From the NCBI RefSeq assembly GCF_000190375.1, contig NZ_AEWG01000113.1, positions 1 through 64,000 on the forward strand: 64,000 bases of DNA, given 5' to 3'. Made by a program: the position numbers and the translations under genes. Within the stretch, counting starts at the first letter, position 1. Every line of letters begins with the position of its first letter. The DNA comes from Rubrivivax benzoatilyticus JA2 = ATCC BAA-35 (lineage in GTDB: Bacteria > Pseudomonadota > Gammaproteobacteria > Burkholderiales > Burkholderiaceae_C). Of this stretch, positions 49,975-58,837 are shown piece after piece. Below the pieces are notes generated by a model. That model was not told where the DNA came from. It was given only the letters and a program-made list of their open reading frames with translations, and searched no databases.

Positions 49975-52007
49975 CGGTCGCCGTCCAGCGTGGAGATGTC
50001 GCGCGCACCGTCGTGCGGCAGCCGGCAGCGGAAACGCTCGATGTCCTGCTGCCAGGTCTCGACGCGGCCGATCGGCACGTCGGTGCTCTGGCGCTCCTGG
50101 ACGTAGACGATGTCGCCGCGGGCGAAGTTGACGTTCACGAACAGATCGTACTTGCCGTAGAGGCGGGTCCAGATGTCGCCGGAGCCCTCGACCTGGACTC
50201 CGTTCGGGGAGAAGACCGCGGGACACTTGCGTTCCAGCGCATCCATGATCCGCGACGCCTGTTCGCGGGCCGCGGCCTGTTCGGCAGACGGGGTTGCCAG
50301 CCGCGTGGCATCGCAGGCAAACACCTGCCGGTCCAGAGACACGCCCGGCTGGCCGGTCGGGCCCCGCCAGAGGTAAGAAATCGCACCATCGGCCTGCCCG
50401 AAACGAAGCGCCTCGCACCGGCTCGGCTCGAACGTCAGCCCCAGCCGGTCCACGGCCCCTTGCAGGCGGGCCAGCCGGAGTCTGGTCTTCTCCTCGGGAA
50501 TGTCTGCCGGTACGGGGAAGATGATCGTCGTGCGGGCGGCGAACCGGTCGCGCAGCGCCGTGTAGCGGCTCCAGCCCGGGCCGTCATTGGGGATCGACAG
50601 CAGGCCGATCGGATTCACGAACACCGAGTCGGGATGCACATGGGCCGCGACATAGGACTCGGAGGAACTGGAGATCGACACGAACAGGTGCGGCTCCCGT
50701 TGCAGCCGCTCGGGAACCTGCGCCGACAGCCACCGCGGCGCCCAGTCGCGCGGCGACCAGCGCGGGTTGCCGGTGTCGACGATCTGGACCATCTGCAGCA
50801 CCCACAGGACCAGGCACAACATGGCCGCACGACGCTCGCCGAAGATCGCGGCGCCCGCGACGTAGATCAGCGGCGCGAGCAGCAGCAGCAGCGGAACGGC
50901 ATAGCGGCCGTTGGTCGACGTGAGCACCCAGACCGCGGTCGAGACGACGACGAACGCCACCAGAGGCGCGGTCGGCGCGGGCTGGCGCGTCGCCAGCGCG
51001 AGCGGCACGCCCCGTGTACGGCGAACGGCGTGCAGGACGACGGCCGCCGAAGCGAGCACGAGAAGCACCGCGGGCCGCAGGTCGGGCGCCACCTGCTCGA
51101 CGTAGACATAGGAGCTGTGCTGCAGCATGGCTACCGGCAGCGTCAGAAGCTGCTCCAGCGTCTGCGGCACGAAGCGGTGGAGCTCGATCGGATAGGCCGG
51201 GAAGTCGGGCGACCCGAAGACGTTGTTGAACAGCGGGAACACGGGACTGCCGTGCAGGCTCCAGAGCTTCCAGCCCCAGGGCAGGTAGAGCAGGGCGAAA
51301 CCCAGGCCCGTGGCAAGGGCCGCCACGGCCGCGCGGCGCCAGGCGAGCGTCCACCCGGGCAGCACGGCGGCAGCCGCCACCAGCCCGATGGCAAACGGCA
51401 CGTTCGTGAGCTTCAGCGCCACGGCCAGGCCGCCGAGCACCCCGGCAACCGCCGGCGCGGAGTTCCCACGGGAACGCCCGGCACGCAACAGGACCCAGAG
51501 CGCCGCCATCACGAGCGGCGTCGCCAGCGGGTCGATGAAGGTGCTGCCGATCTGGCCGATGAACGGCAGCGCGGCTGCACCGAGCGCCGTGACGGCTGCA
51601 GCGACGAAGCGGGGCCGCGGCACGTCGCGCACGAACTCGCGCACGACGAGATACAGGAACGCCACGTTCAGCGAGTGCAGCGCCGCCAGCACGCTGCCGA
51701 TCGCCAGGCTGTGCCAACCCGCGGCATCCATCAGCGAGAAGGGCAGGAACGCCAGCCGGTACAGATAGGCCTGATAGCCGGCGGGAAAGAAGTCCTGGCC
51801 CAGCCGCGCGCCGAACGGGTCGAACGCGTCGTAGCCGTGGTAGTTGAAGAAGTCCCAGTTGAGGTCGCGCCCCATCGCGTAGGACACGGCCATCGCGAGC
51901 ATGGCGCAGGTCACCAGGACGAGCCCGAACTCCAGCGATGCCGGCCGCACCGCCTGCTCCGGCGCGCGGGCATCACGGCCGGGCAGGGTCTGCAGCAGGG
52001 AACTCAT
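49971..52007 (-). CDS. GT-C type membrane glycosyltransferase, ArnT/PMT-like
   Basis: A 678-residue protein with about 10-12 helices. The first periplasmic loop holds MGRDLNWDFFNYHGYDAFDP, whose acidic/aromatic cluster resembles the GT-C catalytic loop. The C-terminal ~230 residues are soluble and contain scattered cysteines (CEALRF, FACDATR, RKCPAVF, RFRCRLP). Such enzymes use polyprenyl-phosphate sugars. It overlaps GT2 (ATGA) on one side and the SMR-like gene on the other; all three are translationally coupled. The acceptor is unknown. Confidence 0.75.
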   Translation of the reverse strand: MSSLLQTLPGRDARAPEQAVRPASLEFGLVLVTCAMLAMAVSYAMGRDLNWDFFNYHGYDAFDPFGARLGQDFFPAGYQAYLYRLAFLPFSLMDAAGWHSLAIGSVLAALHSLNVAFLYLVVREFVRDVPRPRFVAAAVTALGAAALPFIGQIGSTFIDPLATPLVMAALWVLLRAGRSRGNSAPAVAGVLGGLAVALKLTNVPFAIGLVAAAAVLPGWTLAWRRAAVAALATGLGFALLYLPWGWKLWSLHGSPVFPLFNNVFGSPDFPAYPIELHRFVPQTLEQLLTLPVAMLQHSSYVYVEQVAPDLRPAVLLVLASAAVVLHAVRRTRGVPLALATRQPAPTAPLVAFVVVSTAVWVLTSTNGRYAVPLLLLLAPLIYVAGAAIFGERRAAMLCLVLWVLQMVQIVDTGNPRWSPRDWAPRWLSAQVPERLQREPHLFVSISSSSESYVAAHVHPDSVFVNPIGLLSIPNDGPGWSRYTALRDRFAARTTIIFPVPADIPEEKTRLRLARLQGAVDRLGLTFEPSRCEALRFGQADGAISYLWRGPTGQPGVSLDRQVFACDATRLATPSAEQAAAREQASRIMDALERKCPAVFSPNGVQVEGSGDIWTRLYGKYDLFVNVNFARGDIVYVQERQSTDVPIGRVETWQQDIERFRCRLPHDGARDISTLDGDR

Positions 52008-53230
52008 CGCCGGGCGTGGACCTTCAGACCGAGCACGCCCAGGAACATCGCCGCGAACGCGAGCTGCACGCCGATGGTCGTGACCGTCATCGACGGGATC
52101 ACGATGCGCATCACGCGCGACGGGTCGAGATGGCCGAAGCTGGCGCCTTCCCAGGCCGCGACGCTGTAGAGCGACAGTCCGATGCCGGCGGCGATGAAGC
52201 CGAGACCGACGACCAGGCCGATCTCGATCGGGAACCAGCGGCGGACGTTCTCGACCATCCGGCTCGACGGCAGGATGCCGTGCTCGACCGCATACACCTT
52301 GGCGAAGACGGCGAACATCGCGACCTGGAGGCCGACGATCGTCGCCGCGGCGGCGTACAGCATCGTGTGCACGTCGAACTGCACCGCGCCGACACTCAGC
52401 GGCCCCGGGAGCAGCAGCGCCTGGCCGAGAAGCCCGAGCAGCAGCAGCGCCACGCCGGGGTAGAGGAACAGCCAGCGCGGGCTGAACAGCAGCAGGAAGC
52501 GCAGGTGCCGCCAGCCGTCGCGCCAGCTGCGCAGATGGGGCGGGCGGTCGCGCCCGTCGGGCGACAGGGTCGTCGGCACCTCGACGATGCGCAGCCCGTT
52601 CAGCGAGGCCTTGACGACCATCTCGCTGGCGAACTCCATGCCTTCGCAGCGCAAGGACAGCGCACGCATCGAGTCGCGGTCGAAGGCACGCAGGCCGCAA
52701 TGGAAGTCACGGATGGGCGTGCGGAAGAACAGACGCCCGATGAAACTCAGCACCGGATTGCCGAGGTAACGATGCAACGGCGGCATGGCGCCGGGCTGGA
52801 TGCCGCCGGCGAAACGGTTGCCCATGACGAGCTGCGCGCCCTGGCGCAGCTCGCGCAGGAAGGGCCCGAGCGCGGTGAAGTCGTAGCTGTCGTCGGAGTC
52901 GCCCATCACGACATAACGGCCGCGCGCGGCATCGATCCCGGCGATCAGGGCGGCGCCATAACCGCGGCGCGGCACGTCGACGACACGGGCGCCGCAATCG
53001 CGCGCGATCTGCTGCGAGCCGTCGCTGGACCCGTTGTCGGCAATCAGCACCTCGCCGCGCACGCCGGCGCTCGCCAGGAAGGCACGCGCCTTCGCGATGC
53101 ACACCGGTAGCGTGAGCGCCTCGTTGAGGCAGGGCATCAGGATCGTCAGCTCGAGCGCGTCCTCGCCAGCGCGCGTATCCGCGGCGCCCGCCATTGCGGC
53201 CGGATCAGCAAACGACAGTGCGTGCTCCAT
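52004..53230 (-). CDS. Family 2 glycosyltransferase (polyprenyl-phosphate sugar synthase-like)
   Basis: A 408-residue protein. The GT2 domain (about 25-250) has LELTILMPCLNEALTLPVCI, IADNGSSDGSQ, the metal-binding VVMGDSDDSYD and the acceptor block DFHCGLRAFDRDSM. The C-terminal part has four helices (about 270-405), as in GtrB/DPM1-like enzymes that load a sugar onto undecaprenyl phosphate. It is the first gene of the coupled GT2-GT-C-SMR set and lies 110 bases downstream of pilA, past the pilA terminator. Confidence 0.88.
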   Translation of the reverse strand: MEHALSFADPAAMAGAADTRAGEDALELTILMPCLNEALTLPVCIAKARAFLASAGVRGEVLIADNGSSDGSQQIARDCGARVVDVPRRGYGAALIAGIDAARGRYVVMGDSDDSYDFTALGPFLRELRQGAQLVMGNRFAGGIQPGAMPPLHRYLGNPVLSFIGRLFFRTPIRDFHCGLRAFDRDSMRALSLRCEGMEFASEMVVKASLNGLRIVEVPTTLSPDGRDRPPHLRSWRDGWRHLRFLLLFSPRWLFLYPGVALLLLGLLGQALLLPGPLSVGAVQFDVHTMLYAAAATIVGLQVAMFAVFAKVYAVEHGILPSSRMVENVRRWFPIEIGLVVGLGFIAAGIGLSLYSVAAWEGASFGHLDPSRVMRIVIPSMTVTTIGVQLAFAAMFLGVLGLKVHARR

Positions 53231-53290
53231 GGAAGATCCCGTTTCCTCGAATGACGAATCAGACCACACGTTCAGAAGGGTCAGAAACAG

Positions 53291-53318
53291 AAAAGGCAGC
53301 CCGAAAGCCGCCTTCTCG
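53291..53318 (-). terminator. Intrinsic terminator of pilA
   Basis: On the minus strand AAGGCGGC-TTTCG-GGCTGCCTT forms a stem with one mismatch, followed by TTTCTGTTT. It begins about 24 bases after the pilA stop, before the GT2 start, so pilA is probably monocistronic with some read-through. Confidence 0.7.
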
Positions 53319-53339
53319 TCGATCGCGTCGTGGAGACGC

Positions 53340-53777
53340 TTAGAACGACAGGCCCGTCACCTTGCAGGAGCCCGGCAGGAACTTGGCCGGCATCGTGCCC
53401 GGGCCACACTGCCACTCACGGACCAGGTTGCTCTCGATGGTCGGGACCAGGATGACCGTGCCGTTGGCATCGTCGAGGTTCTGCGCCGTGACACGGATCG
53501 CACCGTCGTCATTGGTCTCGATCGAGGCAACGTACTTGGAGGTCGAGCTGGTCGACTCGCAGCCCCAGTTGCCACCGGACGGCAGCGTGCTGCCGGCGGT
53601 CTGCACGGCCTCGGTGACCGCCGTGCGGCAGGTCGAGGCCGCCAGGATCACTTCAGACACCTTGGCCTTCTTCGTGTAGTCCTGGTAGGCCGGCAGCGCG
53701 ACGGCAGCCAGGATGCCGATGATCGCGACGACGATCATCAGTTCGATCAGGGTGAAACCTTGTTGGACTCGCTTCAT
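53340..53777 (-). CDS. pilA: Major type IV pilin PilA
   Basis: A 145-residue prepilin. The leader MKRVQQG is cleaved before Phe8; the mature N-terminus [20 protein letters not shown] has Glu5, needed for assembly. Cysteines at 50, 73, 124 and 138 allow two disulfides, the last pair forming the C-terminal D-loop ([15 protein letters not shown]). It polymerises into twitching, adhesion or uptake pili; the assembly machinery is elsewhere. The start at 53777 begins the leader peptide. A sigma-54-type promoter lies upstream and glycosylation genes lie downstream. Confidence 0.95.
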   Translation of the reverse strand: MKRVQQGFTLIELMIVVAIIGILAAVALPAYQDYTKKAKVSEVILAASTCRTAVTEAVQTAGSTLPSGGNWGCESTSSTSKYVASIETNDDGAIRVTAQNLDDANGTVILVPTIESNLVREWQCGPGTMPAKFLPGSCKVTGLSF

Positions 53778-53831
53778 GGACGGAACTCCCGTGGGGTGAG
53801 TGGAAAGGGAAGGTCGAGGACACCCCGCATT

Positions 53832-53847
53832 TGCAGGGGGCGTGCCA
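53832..53847 (-). promoter_or_regulatory. Sigma-54 promoter of pilA
   Basis: On the minus strand TGGCACG-CCCC-CTGCA matches the -24/-12 consensus TGGCACG-N4-TTGCA at all but one base, with the required GG-N10-GC spacing. It predicts a transcript start near 53821 and a leader of about 45 bases before pilA. RpoN is encoded at 2510-4012; the expected activator PilR is not in the window. Confidence 0.85.
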
Positions 53848-53878
53848 TGCCGTGGGTTGTCGACTGGTTCACGGCCAC

Positions 53879-53893
53879 TGACGAAAAACGTCA
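53879..53893. promoter_or_regulatory. Inverted repeat TGACG-AAAAA-CGTCA upstream of the pilA promoter
   Basis: This perfect 5-5-5 inverted repeat lies about 32 bases upstream of the -24 element. It could be an enhancer site for a PilR-like activator or a terminator-like structure for neither neighbour; no T-run is attached. Sequence alone does not decide. Confidence 0.35.
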
Positions 53894-53943
53894 CTTCGCG
53901 GGCCGCATGGTGTGCCGTGACGGGCGCAAAGCGACGGATTTGG

Positions 53944-54729
53944 TCACTCGCCGAACCGCAGGCACTGGCCGGTGTGCAGCGCACTGACGCGATGCGGGCC
54001 GGCCTGAGCCGCGACCTGCGACATCACAGCATCGACCATGCCGGGCTTGATGTGCGTGATGTAGACGTCCACCGGCCGGCGCAGCTGCGCCAGCTCGTCG
54101 CGCAGCAGCGTGGGACACAGGTGGCGGCTGACGTCGGCCAGTTCGCGCTCGTCGTCGCCGAACGCGGTCTCGACGATCAGCCCGCGCAGGTCCATCTCGG
54201 CCAGGCGGCGCCACAGCGCGGGCACCGGGCCGGTGTCGCCGCTGTAGGCCCAGGCGCGGCCGGCCGCGTCGAGCAGCGCAAAGCCAACCGCCGGCACCGT
54301 GTGCGCCGCCGGCAGCACCTCGAGCGAACGCCCGCGCGACAGCGCCAGCCGGTCGCCGACGGCGAAGGGCTCGAAGCACAGGATCGGCCGCTCTGGACTG
54401 GGCAGCCGCGTGAAGTCGGGCCAGATGACGCCGTTGAACACGTGGGTGCGCAGCGCGTGCAGCGTCTCGGCCAGCGCATGCACGCGGATCGGCGGCCGCC
54501 CGGCGTCGGCACGGAGGCGCTTGACGCTGTCGGCCAGCAGGGCGATCGCGAGCACGTGGTCGAGATGCGAGTGGCTGACGAAGATGTCGTCGATGCGGGC
54601 AAGCTCGTCGAGCGCGAGGTCGCCGACCCCCGTGCCGGCGTCGACGAGCACGTCGTCGTCGACGAGGAACGAGGTGGTTCGGCTGCCGGCCGCGATGGAG
54701 CCGGAACAACCGAGGACGCGGATCTGCAT
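53944..54729 (-). CDS. MBL-fold hydrolase, class II cAMP phosphodiesterase-like
   Basis: A 261-residue metallo-beta-lactamase-fold protein. The metal site is [15 protein letters not shown] (HxHxDH), further ligands lie in [24 protein letters not shown] and YITHIKPG. The start [20 protein letters not shown] resembles class II cyclic-nucleotide phosphodiesterases (PdeA/CpdP type) and also RNase Z-like enzymes; the short length and the missing exosite favour the former. It begins about 245 bases after the FHA gene. The start at 54729 is preferred to a longer frame. Confidence 0.8.
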   Translation of the reverse strand: MQIRVLGCSGSIAAGSRTTSFLVDDDVLVDAGTGVGDLALDELARIDDIFVSHSHLDHVLAIALLADSVKRLRADAGRPPIRVHALAETLHALRTHVFNGVIWPDFTRLPSPERPILCFEPFAVGDRLALSRGRSLEVLPAAHTVPAVGFALLDAAGRAWAYSGDTGPVPALWRRLAEMDLRGLIVETAFGDDERELADVSRHLCPTLLRDELAQLRRPVDVYITHIKPGMVDAVMSQVAAQAGPHRVSALHTGQCLRFGE

Positions 54730-54973
54730 GGGCGGTGATGAGCCGCCGGACATCCGACGGAAGGCGCATGCTGACCGCCGCCGGCGCCCCGCGCAAGCCG
54801 CGGAATCGACGTTCAGCCCGCTTCGGCAGGGGTGCGCCGCACGGCAGACGGCGCGAGCGTGAAGACGGTCACACGGCACCCCTGGCGCCTGCGGCGAGCC
54901 GGCCGAGGACGCACGATGCGGCAACGCCGCTCCGGGGCACCAAGCCGCCCGAGAGCGGCCCGGCGCTCGCGCC

Positions 54974-55636
54974 TCAGTGGTGGATGAACTGCATCGCCGT
55001 GCCGGCGAGCTCGATGACGTCGCCGTTGCGCAGCGGCACCGAGTCGCCGATCAGCGGCACGCCGTTGACGCTGGGCCGGTTGCTGCCCTCGACATGCGCG
55101 AAGGCGTAGCCGTTGGGCCGGCGCGTGATCGAGGCCACCTGCACGCCGGGCTTGCCGACCGTCGTGACGACCTTGGTCAGCGTCACCTCGCGGCCGGCCG
55201 CGGCACCGTTGAGGACCTTGATCGAGGCGCTGCCCGCCGGTGCGGCCGCGATCGGCGCGTGGCCCGAGCGGGTCGGGCCGGCGGACGCGAAAGGCGGCGG
55301 CGACGGCTGGGCCGGCCGCATGACCATCGTGCGCTCGTAGTCGGTGCTGTCCTCGGTCAGGTACTTGATCTTGTACTTGCCGATCTCGACGGTGTCGTCG
55401 TGCGCCAGCAGCTGCTTCTTGATCGCCTTGCCGTTGATGTAGGTGCCGTTGGTGCTGTTGAGGTCTTCGATGAAGACGTCGGCACCGACCATCTGCAGCA
55501 CGGCGTGCTCGCCGCTGACGGCGAGGTTGTCGATCACGATGTCGTTGTACGGGCGCCGCCCGAGCGTCGTCTTGTCCTTCGTGATCTGGACTTCCTTGAT
55601 GACGACACCGTCGAGCGAAACGACCAGCTTGCCCAT
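54974..55636 (-). CDS. FHA-domain protein (two FHA-like domains)
   Basis: A 220-residue phosphothreonine-binding adaptor. FHA1 (about 5-95) keeps LGRRPYNDIVIDNLAVSGEH and the STNGTYING loop. A Pro/Ser linker (about 108-130) precedes a second, weaker FHA-like region (about 135-218) with TTVGKPGVQVASITR and SVNGVPL. TDYERTMVMRP in the linker offers a Thr that could be phosphorylated. It follows the PP2C gene by about 100 bases and the kinase gene, forming a phospho-signalling set. Confidence 0.92.
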   Translation of the reverse strand: MGKLVVSLDGVVIKEVQITKDKTTLGRRPYNDIVIDNLAVSGEHAVLQMVGADVFIEDLNSTNGTYINGKAIKKQLLAHDDTVEIGKYKIKYLTEDSTDYERTMVMRPAQPSPPPFASAGPTRSGHAPIAAAPAGSASIKVLNGAAAGREVTLTKVVTTVGKPGVQVASITRRPNGYAFAHVEGSNRPSVNGVPLIGDSVPLRNGDVIELAGTAMQFIHH

Positions 55637-55736
55637 TCGAGACCTCAGATGTGCCGGCGTTCAGCCGCGGCGTGCAATGGCCCTGCCAGCAGGGGAAGGC
55701 GATGAGGGGACCGTGAAGGCCGGCACCGATGACCGG

Positions 55737-56525
55737 CTAGCGGCGGAACGGCCACCAGGACCGGGCGGCAGCCCCCGCGCCCCCCGAGACGCGGACCAGG
55801 ATCACCGAGATATTATCCCTTCCACCTGCGGCATTGGCCGCATCGATGAGGTTGCGACACCCTTCGTCGAGGGACTCGCCGCAAGCCGCCAGCAGGCGGC
55901 CGATCGCACCGTCGTCGAGCATGTCCGACAGGCCGTCGGAGCACAGCAGGTACAGGTCGCCGGGCATGACGTCGTGCGGGTGCATCTCCAGCAGCACGGT
56001 GTCCTCGACCCCGACGGCGCGCGTGACGAGGTTCTTGTTCGACGAGAAGGCCGCCTGCTCGGGCGTGATCAGGCCGGCATCGATCTGCTCCTGCAGCAGC
56101 GAGTGGTCGCGCGTGATCTGCTGCAGGCGCCCGGCGCGCATGCGGTAGGCGCGCGAGTCGCCGACGTGGCCGATGATGACGCGGCCCTCGCGGAACACGG
56201 CGACGACCAGCGTCGTGCCCATGCCGGCGTACTGCGGGTTGGCGTTGGCGGCGTTGAAGATCGCGCGGTTGGCGTTGTCGACGCAGATGTCCATCGCGCG
56301 CCGCACGTCGGTGTCGCCGGCCTGCGCGCCGGCTTCGTGCAGCCAGCGGCCGAGCTCGCCGACGATGAAGGTCGTGGCCATCTGGCTGGCCACCTCCCCG
56401 GCGTTGTAGCCGCCCATGCCGTCGGCCAGCACCGCCAGCGACGTGGCCTCGTCGACCGCGACCGAGTCTTCGTTGTTGCTGCGGGCGCGGCCGGTGTCGA
56501 CGGCCGAGCAGAACTCGGTCGTCAT
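55737..56525 (-). CDS. PP2C-family serine/threonine phosphatase
   Basis: A 262-residue Mg/Mn-dependent phosphatase. Family motifs in order are GRARSNNEDSVAVDE, LAVLADGMGGYNAGEVAS, GTTLVVAVFREGRVIIGHVG, DLYLLCSDGLSDMLDD and GGRDNISVILVRV, keeping the metal-binding aspartates. No membrane segment is present. It should reverse phosphorylation by the adjacent kinase. The ATG at 56525 is preferred over a GTG two codons upstream. Confidence 0.95.
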   Translation of the reverse strand: MTTEFCSAVDTGRARSNNEDSVAVDEATSLAVLADGMGGYNAGEVASQMATTFIVGELGRWLHEAGAQAGDTDVRRAMDICVDNANRAIFNAANANPQYAGMGTTLVVAVFREGRVIIGHVGDSRAYRMRAGRLQQITRDHSLLQEQIDAGLITPEQAAFSSNKNLVTRAVGVEDTVLLEMHPHDVMPGDLYLLCSDGLSDMLDDGAIGRLLAACGESLDEGCRNLIDAANAAGGRDNISVILVRVSGGAGAAARSWWPFRR

Positions 56526-56608
56526 CGGCACGGCGCAATCCTCGGACGCAAGATCATGGTTTTTTGCGATTGTGCATCGAAGAACACCCGCTCAGCCGTC
56601 GACTCTCG

Positions 56609-57487
56609 TCAAGGTCGTGACTTCGATCCGCGCCGCGGCGAATCAATCGTCGAGAGGATGAGATCCAGCGCGTCGGCCACCGCAGCGGCCGACGCGGGGC
56701 GTGCGGCCGGCTGCTTGCTCAACAAGGCGGCGACCAGATCGCACAGTGCCGGCGGCAGCTCGGGACGGAGGGTGCGCAGGTCGGGCGGCGTGCGCTGGGC
56801 GACCTGCTGCAGCAGCTCGCCCAGCGACGCGGCTTCGTGCGGGCGGCGGCCGGCCAGCAGCTCGAAGAGCATGACGCCGAGCGCGTAGAGATCGCCGGCC
56901 GGTGCGGCGGCGGCGCCCGCCAGCTGCTCCGGCGCCATGTAGTCGGGTGAGCCCAGCACCAGGCCGGTCCGCGTGTTCTCGGCATCGGCATCGCGCGCCA
57001 GGCCGAAGTCGCTCAGCGTGACCCGGCGCGCGCCCCAGTCGACGATGACGTTGGCCGGCTTGAGGTCGCGGTGCACGACGCCCTGGGCATGGGCACAGGC
57101 CAGCGCACGGGCGACACGCGCGACCAGGGCCACGACGACCGGCTCGGGCAGCAGGCGCGCGGCGCGGGTGTAGCGCTCGAGGCTGCAGCCGTGCAGCAGT
57201 TCCATCACCAGCCAGGGCCCGGCCTCGTCGCAGCCGGCCTCCAGCACGCGCACGATGTCCGGATGGTCCAGCCGCCGGGTGGTCTGGGCCTCGGCGACGA
57301 AGCGTCGGGCGAGTTCGCCGCGCTGCTGCGCGTCGCCGGCGGGCAGGCGAAGCCGCTTGACGGCGACCTGCATGCCGCTGTCCGGGTGCGTGGCCAGGTA
57401 GACGTCGCCGTGCTGGCCGCTGCCGATCAGGCCGTCGAGGCGGTAGCCGCCCACGACGGGGCCGCACACGAGGGGGTCGGAGCGCAC
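56609..57487 (-). CDS. Serine/threonine protein kinase (Hanks type)
   Basis: A 292-residue soluble kinase containing little beyond the catalytic domain. It has the glycine loop GSGQHGDVY (22-30), Lys44 (VAVKRL), catalytic HRDLKPAN (139-146), the DFG motif at 160-162 and MAPEQ (184-188). There is no transmembrane helix, PASTA or sensor domain, so its input is unclear. It is the first gene of a leftward kinase-PP2C-FHA set. TAGCGT about 40 bases upstream may be a -10 box. Confidence 0.95.
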   Translation of the reverse strand: MRSDPLVCGPVVGGYRLDGLIGSGQHGDVYLATHPDSGMQVAVKRLRLPAGDAQQRGELARRFVAEAQTTRRLDHPDIVRVLEAGCDEAGPWLVMELLHGCSLERYTRAARLLPEPVVVALVARVARALACAHAQGVVHRDLKPANVIVDWGARRVTLSDFGLARDADAENTRTGLVLGSPDYMAPEQLAGAAAAPAGDLYALGVMLFELLAGRRPHEAASLGELLQQVAQRTPPDLRTLRPELPPALCDLVAALLSKQPAARPASAAAVADALDLILSTIDSPRRGSKSRP

Positions 57488-57602
57488 GGAGGACAGGGCG
57501 ACGGACTCGGCGGGGACAGGCGCTCGACGCTAGCACAGCGCCGACCCCGCAGCGGCCCGCCGCGCCGGCCGCGTGCACCCCGCGTTCGCGGGCTCGGCGG
57601 GT

Positions 57603-58055
57603 TCAGTCGGTGAGCGCGAGCACCGTCGCCATGCCGGTGGCGACCGCCAGACCGGTGGACCAGCGATGGTCCTGGGCGGCCGGCTGTTCGGCGCTGAGCG
57701 GCGACATCACCGCCCCCAGCTTGGGCCGGCGGGCGTCGAGCAGGCGCAGATCCGCGCCGAGGCGGCGGCGCAGGCGCGCGCTGACGTCGGGCAGCGGTGC
57801 GCGCGCCACCATCCACTCGCGCTCGCCGGAGGCCATGGCGAAGGTCGGCTCCAGGCGGTCACGCAGGGTGCGCAGCCACTGCTCGCGCCAGTTCTCGCGG
57901 CTGCGGTGCGACACCCACTTGCCGACGCGGTGCGTCAGCTTGGGCGCGCAGCCGACGACGACCCAGCGTGTCGGGCCGGCGGCCTGCGCGAGCATCGGCG
58001 CCAGGATGCGACGCGCGTGCTCGGCGTCGTCGACGAAGACTGCGATCTGTTCCAT
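57603..58055 (-). CDS. Conserved hypothetical protein next to terC
   Basis: I do not recognise a named domain. The 150-residue product starts EQIAVFVDDAEHARRILAPM, which suggests an alpha/beta fold (strand, Asp-Asp loop, helix). It continues WVVVGCAPKLTHRVGKWVSH, with basic residues, and ends in a short hydrophobic stretch (STGLAVATGMATVLALTD). It begins 22 bases after the riboswitch-controlled terC-family gene and is therefore probably on the same Mn-controlled transcript. Confidence 0.65.
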   Translation of the reverse strand: MEQIAVFVDDAEHARRILAPMLAQAAGPTRWVVVGCAPKLTHRVGKWVSHRSRENWREQWLRTLRDRLEPTFAMASGEREWMVARAPLPDVSARLRRRLGADLRLLDARRPKLGAVMSPLSAEQPAAQDHRWSTGLAVATGMATVLALTD

Positions 58056-58077
58056 GGTGCCTCCTGCGGACTGGGAC

Positions 58078-58779
58078 TCAGCCCGCGTTGCGGGGTTCCG
58101 CGTCGCGCTGCAGCCGCGCGCGGCGCGACGCCCACCATCCTGCGGCCAGCACGCCGCAGACGAACACGAAGTAGGTCGCGAGCCGGGCCGCGAGGTTGGG
58201 ATCGTAGACCTCGTCGAGCAGGGGTTCGCCGACGATCATCTTGGCCGCGGTGAAGGCCAGCACGCCGGCACCGACGTAGGTGATGACGGGGTAGCGGTCG
58301 ACGAGCTTGAGCACCAGCGAGCTGCCCCAGACGACGATCGGGATGCTGATCAGCAGGCCGATGACGACCAGGTCGAAGCTGCCGTGCGCCGCGCCGGCGA
58401 CGCCCAGCACGTTGTCGACGCCCATCAGCGCGTCGGCGACGATGATCGTGCGCATCGCGCCCCAGAACGTCGTCGCGCCCACGCCGTGTTCGCCTTCCTC
58501 GGCCTGCGGCACGAGCAGCTTGTAGGCGATCCACACCAGACCCAGACCGCCGACGAGCATCAGCCCCGGCACCTTGAGCAGCCAGACGACCGCCAGCGTC
58601 ATCGTCGAGCGCACGACGACCGCACCCACGGTGCCCCAGACGATGGCGCGCTTGCGCAGGTGCTCGGGCAACTGGCGCGCGGCCAGGGCGATGACGATCG
58701 CGTTGTCGCCGGCAAGGACGAGGTCGATCAGGATGATGGCGGCGAGCGCCGAAAACCAGGCGGGGGACAGAAACTCCAT
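58078..58779 (-). CDS. TerC/YjbE-family membrane protein, Mn riboswitch-controlled
   Basis: A 233-residue integral membrane protein with about seven helices. The TerC hallmarks are LVLAGDNAIVIALAARQLPE, with the conserved Asp-Asn pair, and MGVDNVLGVAGAAHGSF, with a second DN pair. Members such as Alx, YceF and MeeY/MeeF are linked to Mn2+ export or metal loading of secreted enzymes. The gene directly follows a yybP-ykoY riboswitch, so Mn2+ likely turns it on. A close paralogue lies upstream at 59027. Confidence 0.92.
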   Translation of the reverse strand: MEFLSPAWFSALAAIILIDLVLAGDNAIVIALAARQLPEHLRKRAIVWGTVGAVVVRSTMTLAVVWLLKVPGLMLVGGLGLVWIAYKLLVPQAEEGEHGVGATTFWGAMRTIIVADALMGVDNVLGVAGAAHGSFDLVVIGLLISIPIVVWGSSLVLKLVDRYPVITYVGAGVLAFTAAKMIVGEPLLDEVYDPNLAARLATYFVFVCGVLAAGWWASRRARLQRDAEPRNAG

Positions 58780-58837
58780 GCGGACTCCGGGCGAGAACGA
58801 ACGACGGCGAGCACGCCGCTTTCGCGGCGCGCCCTGG

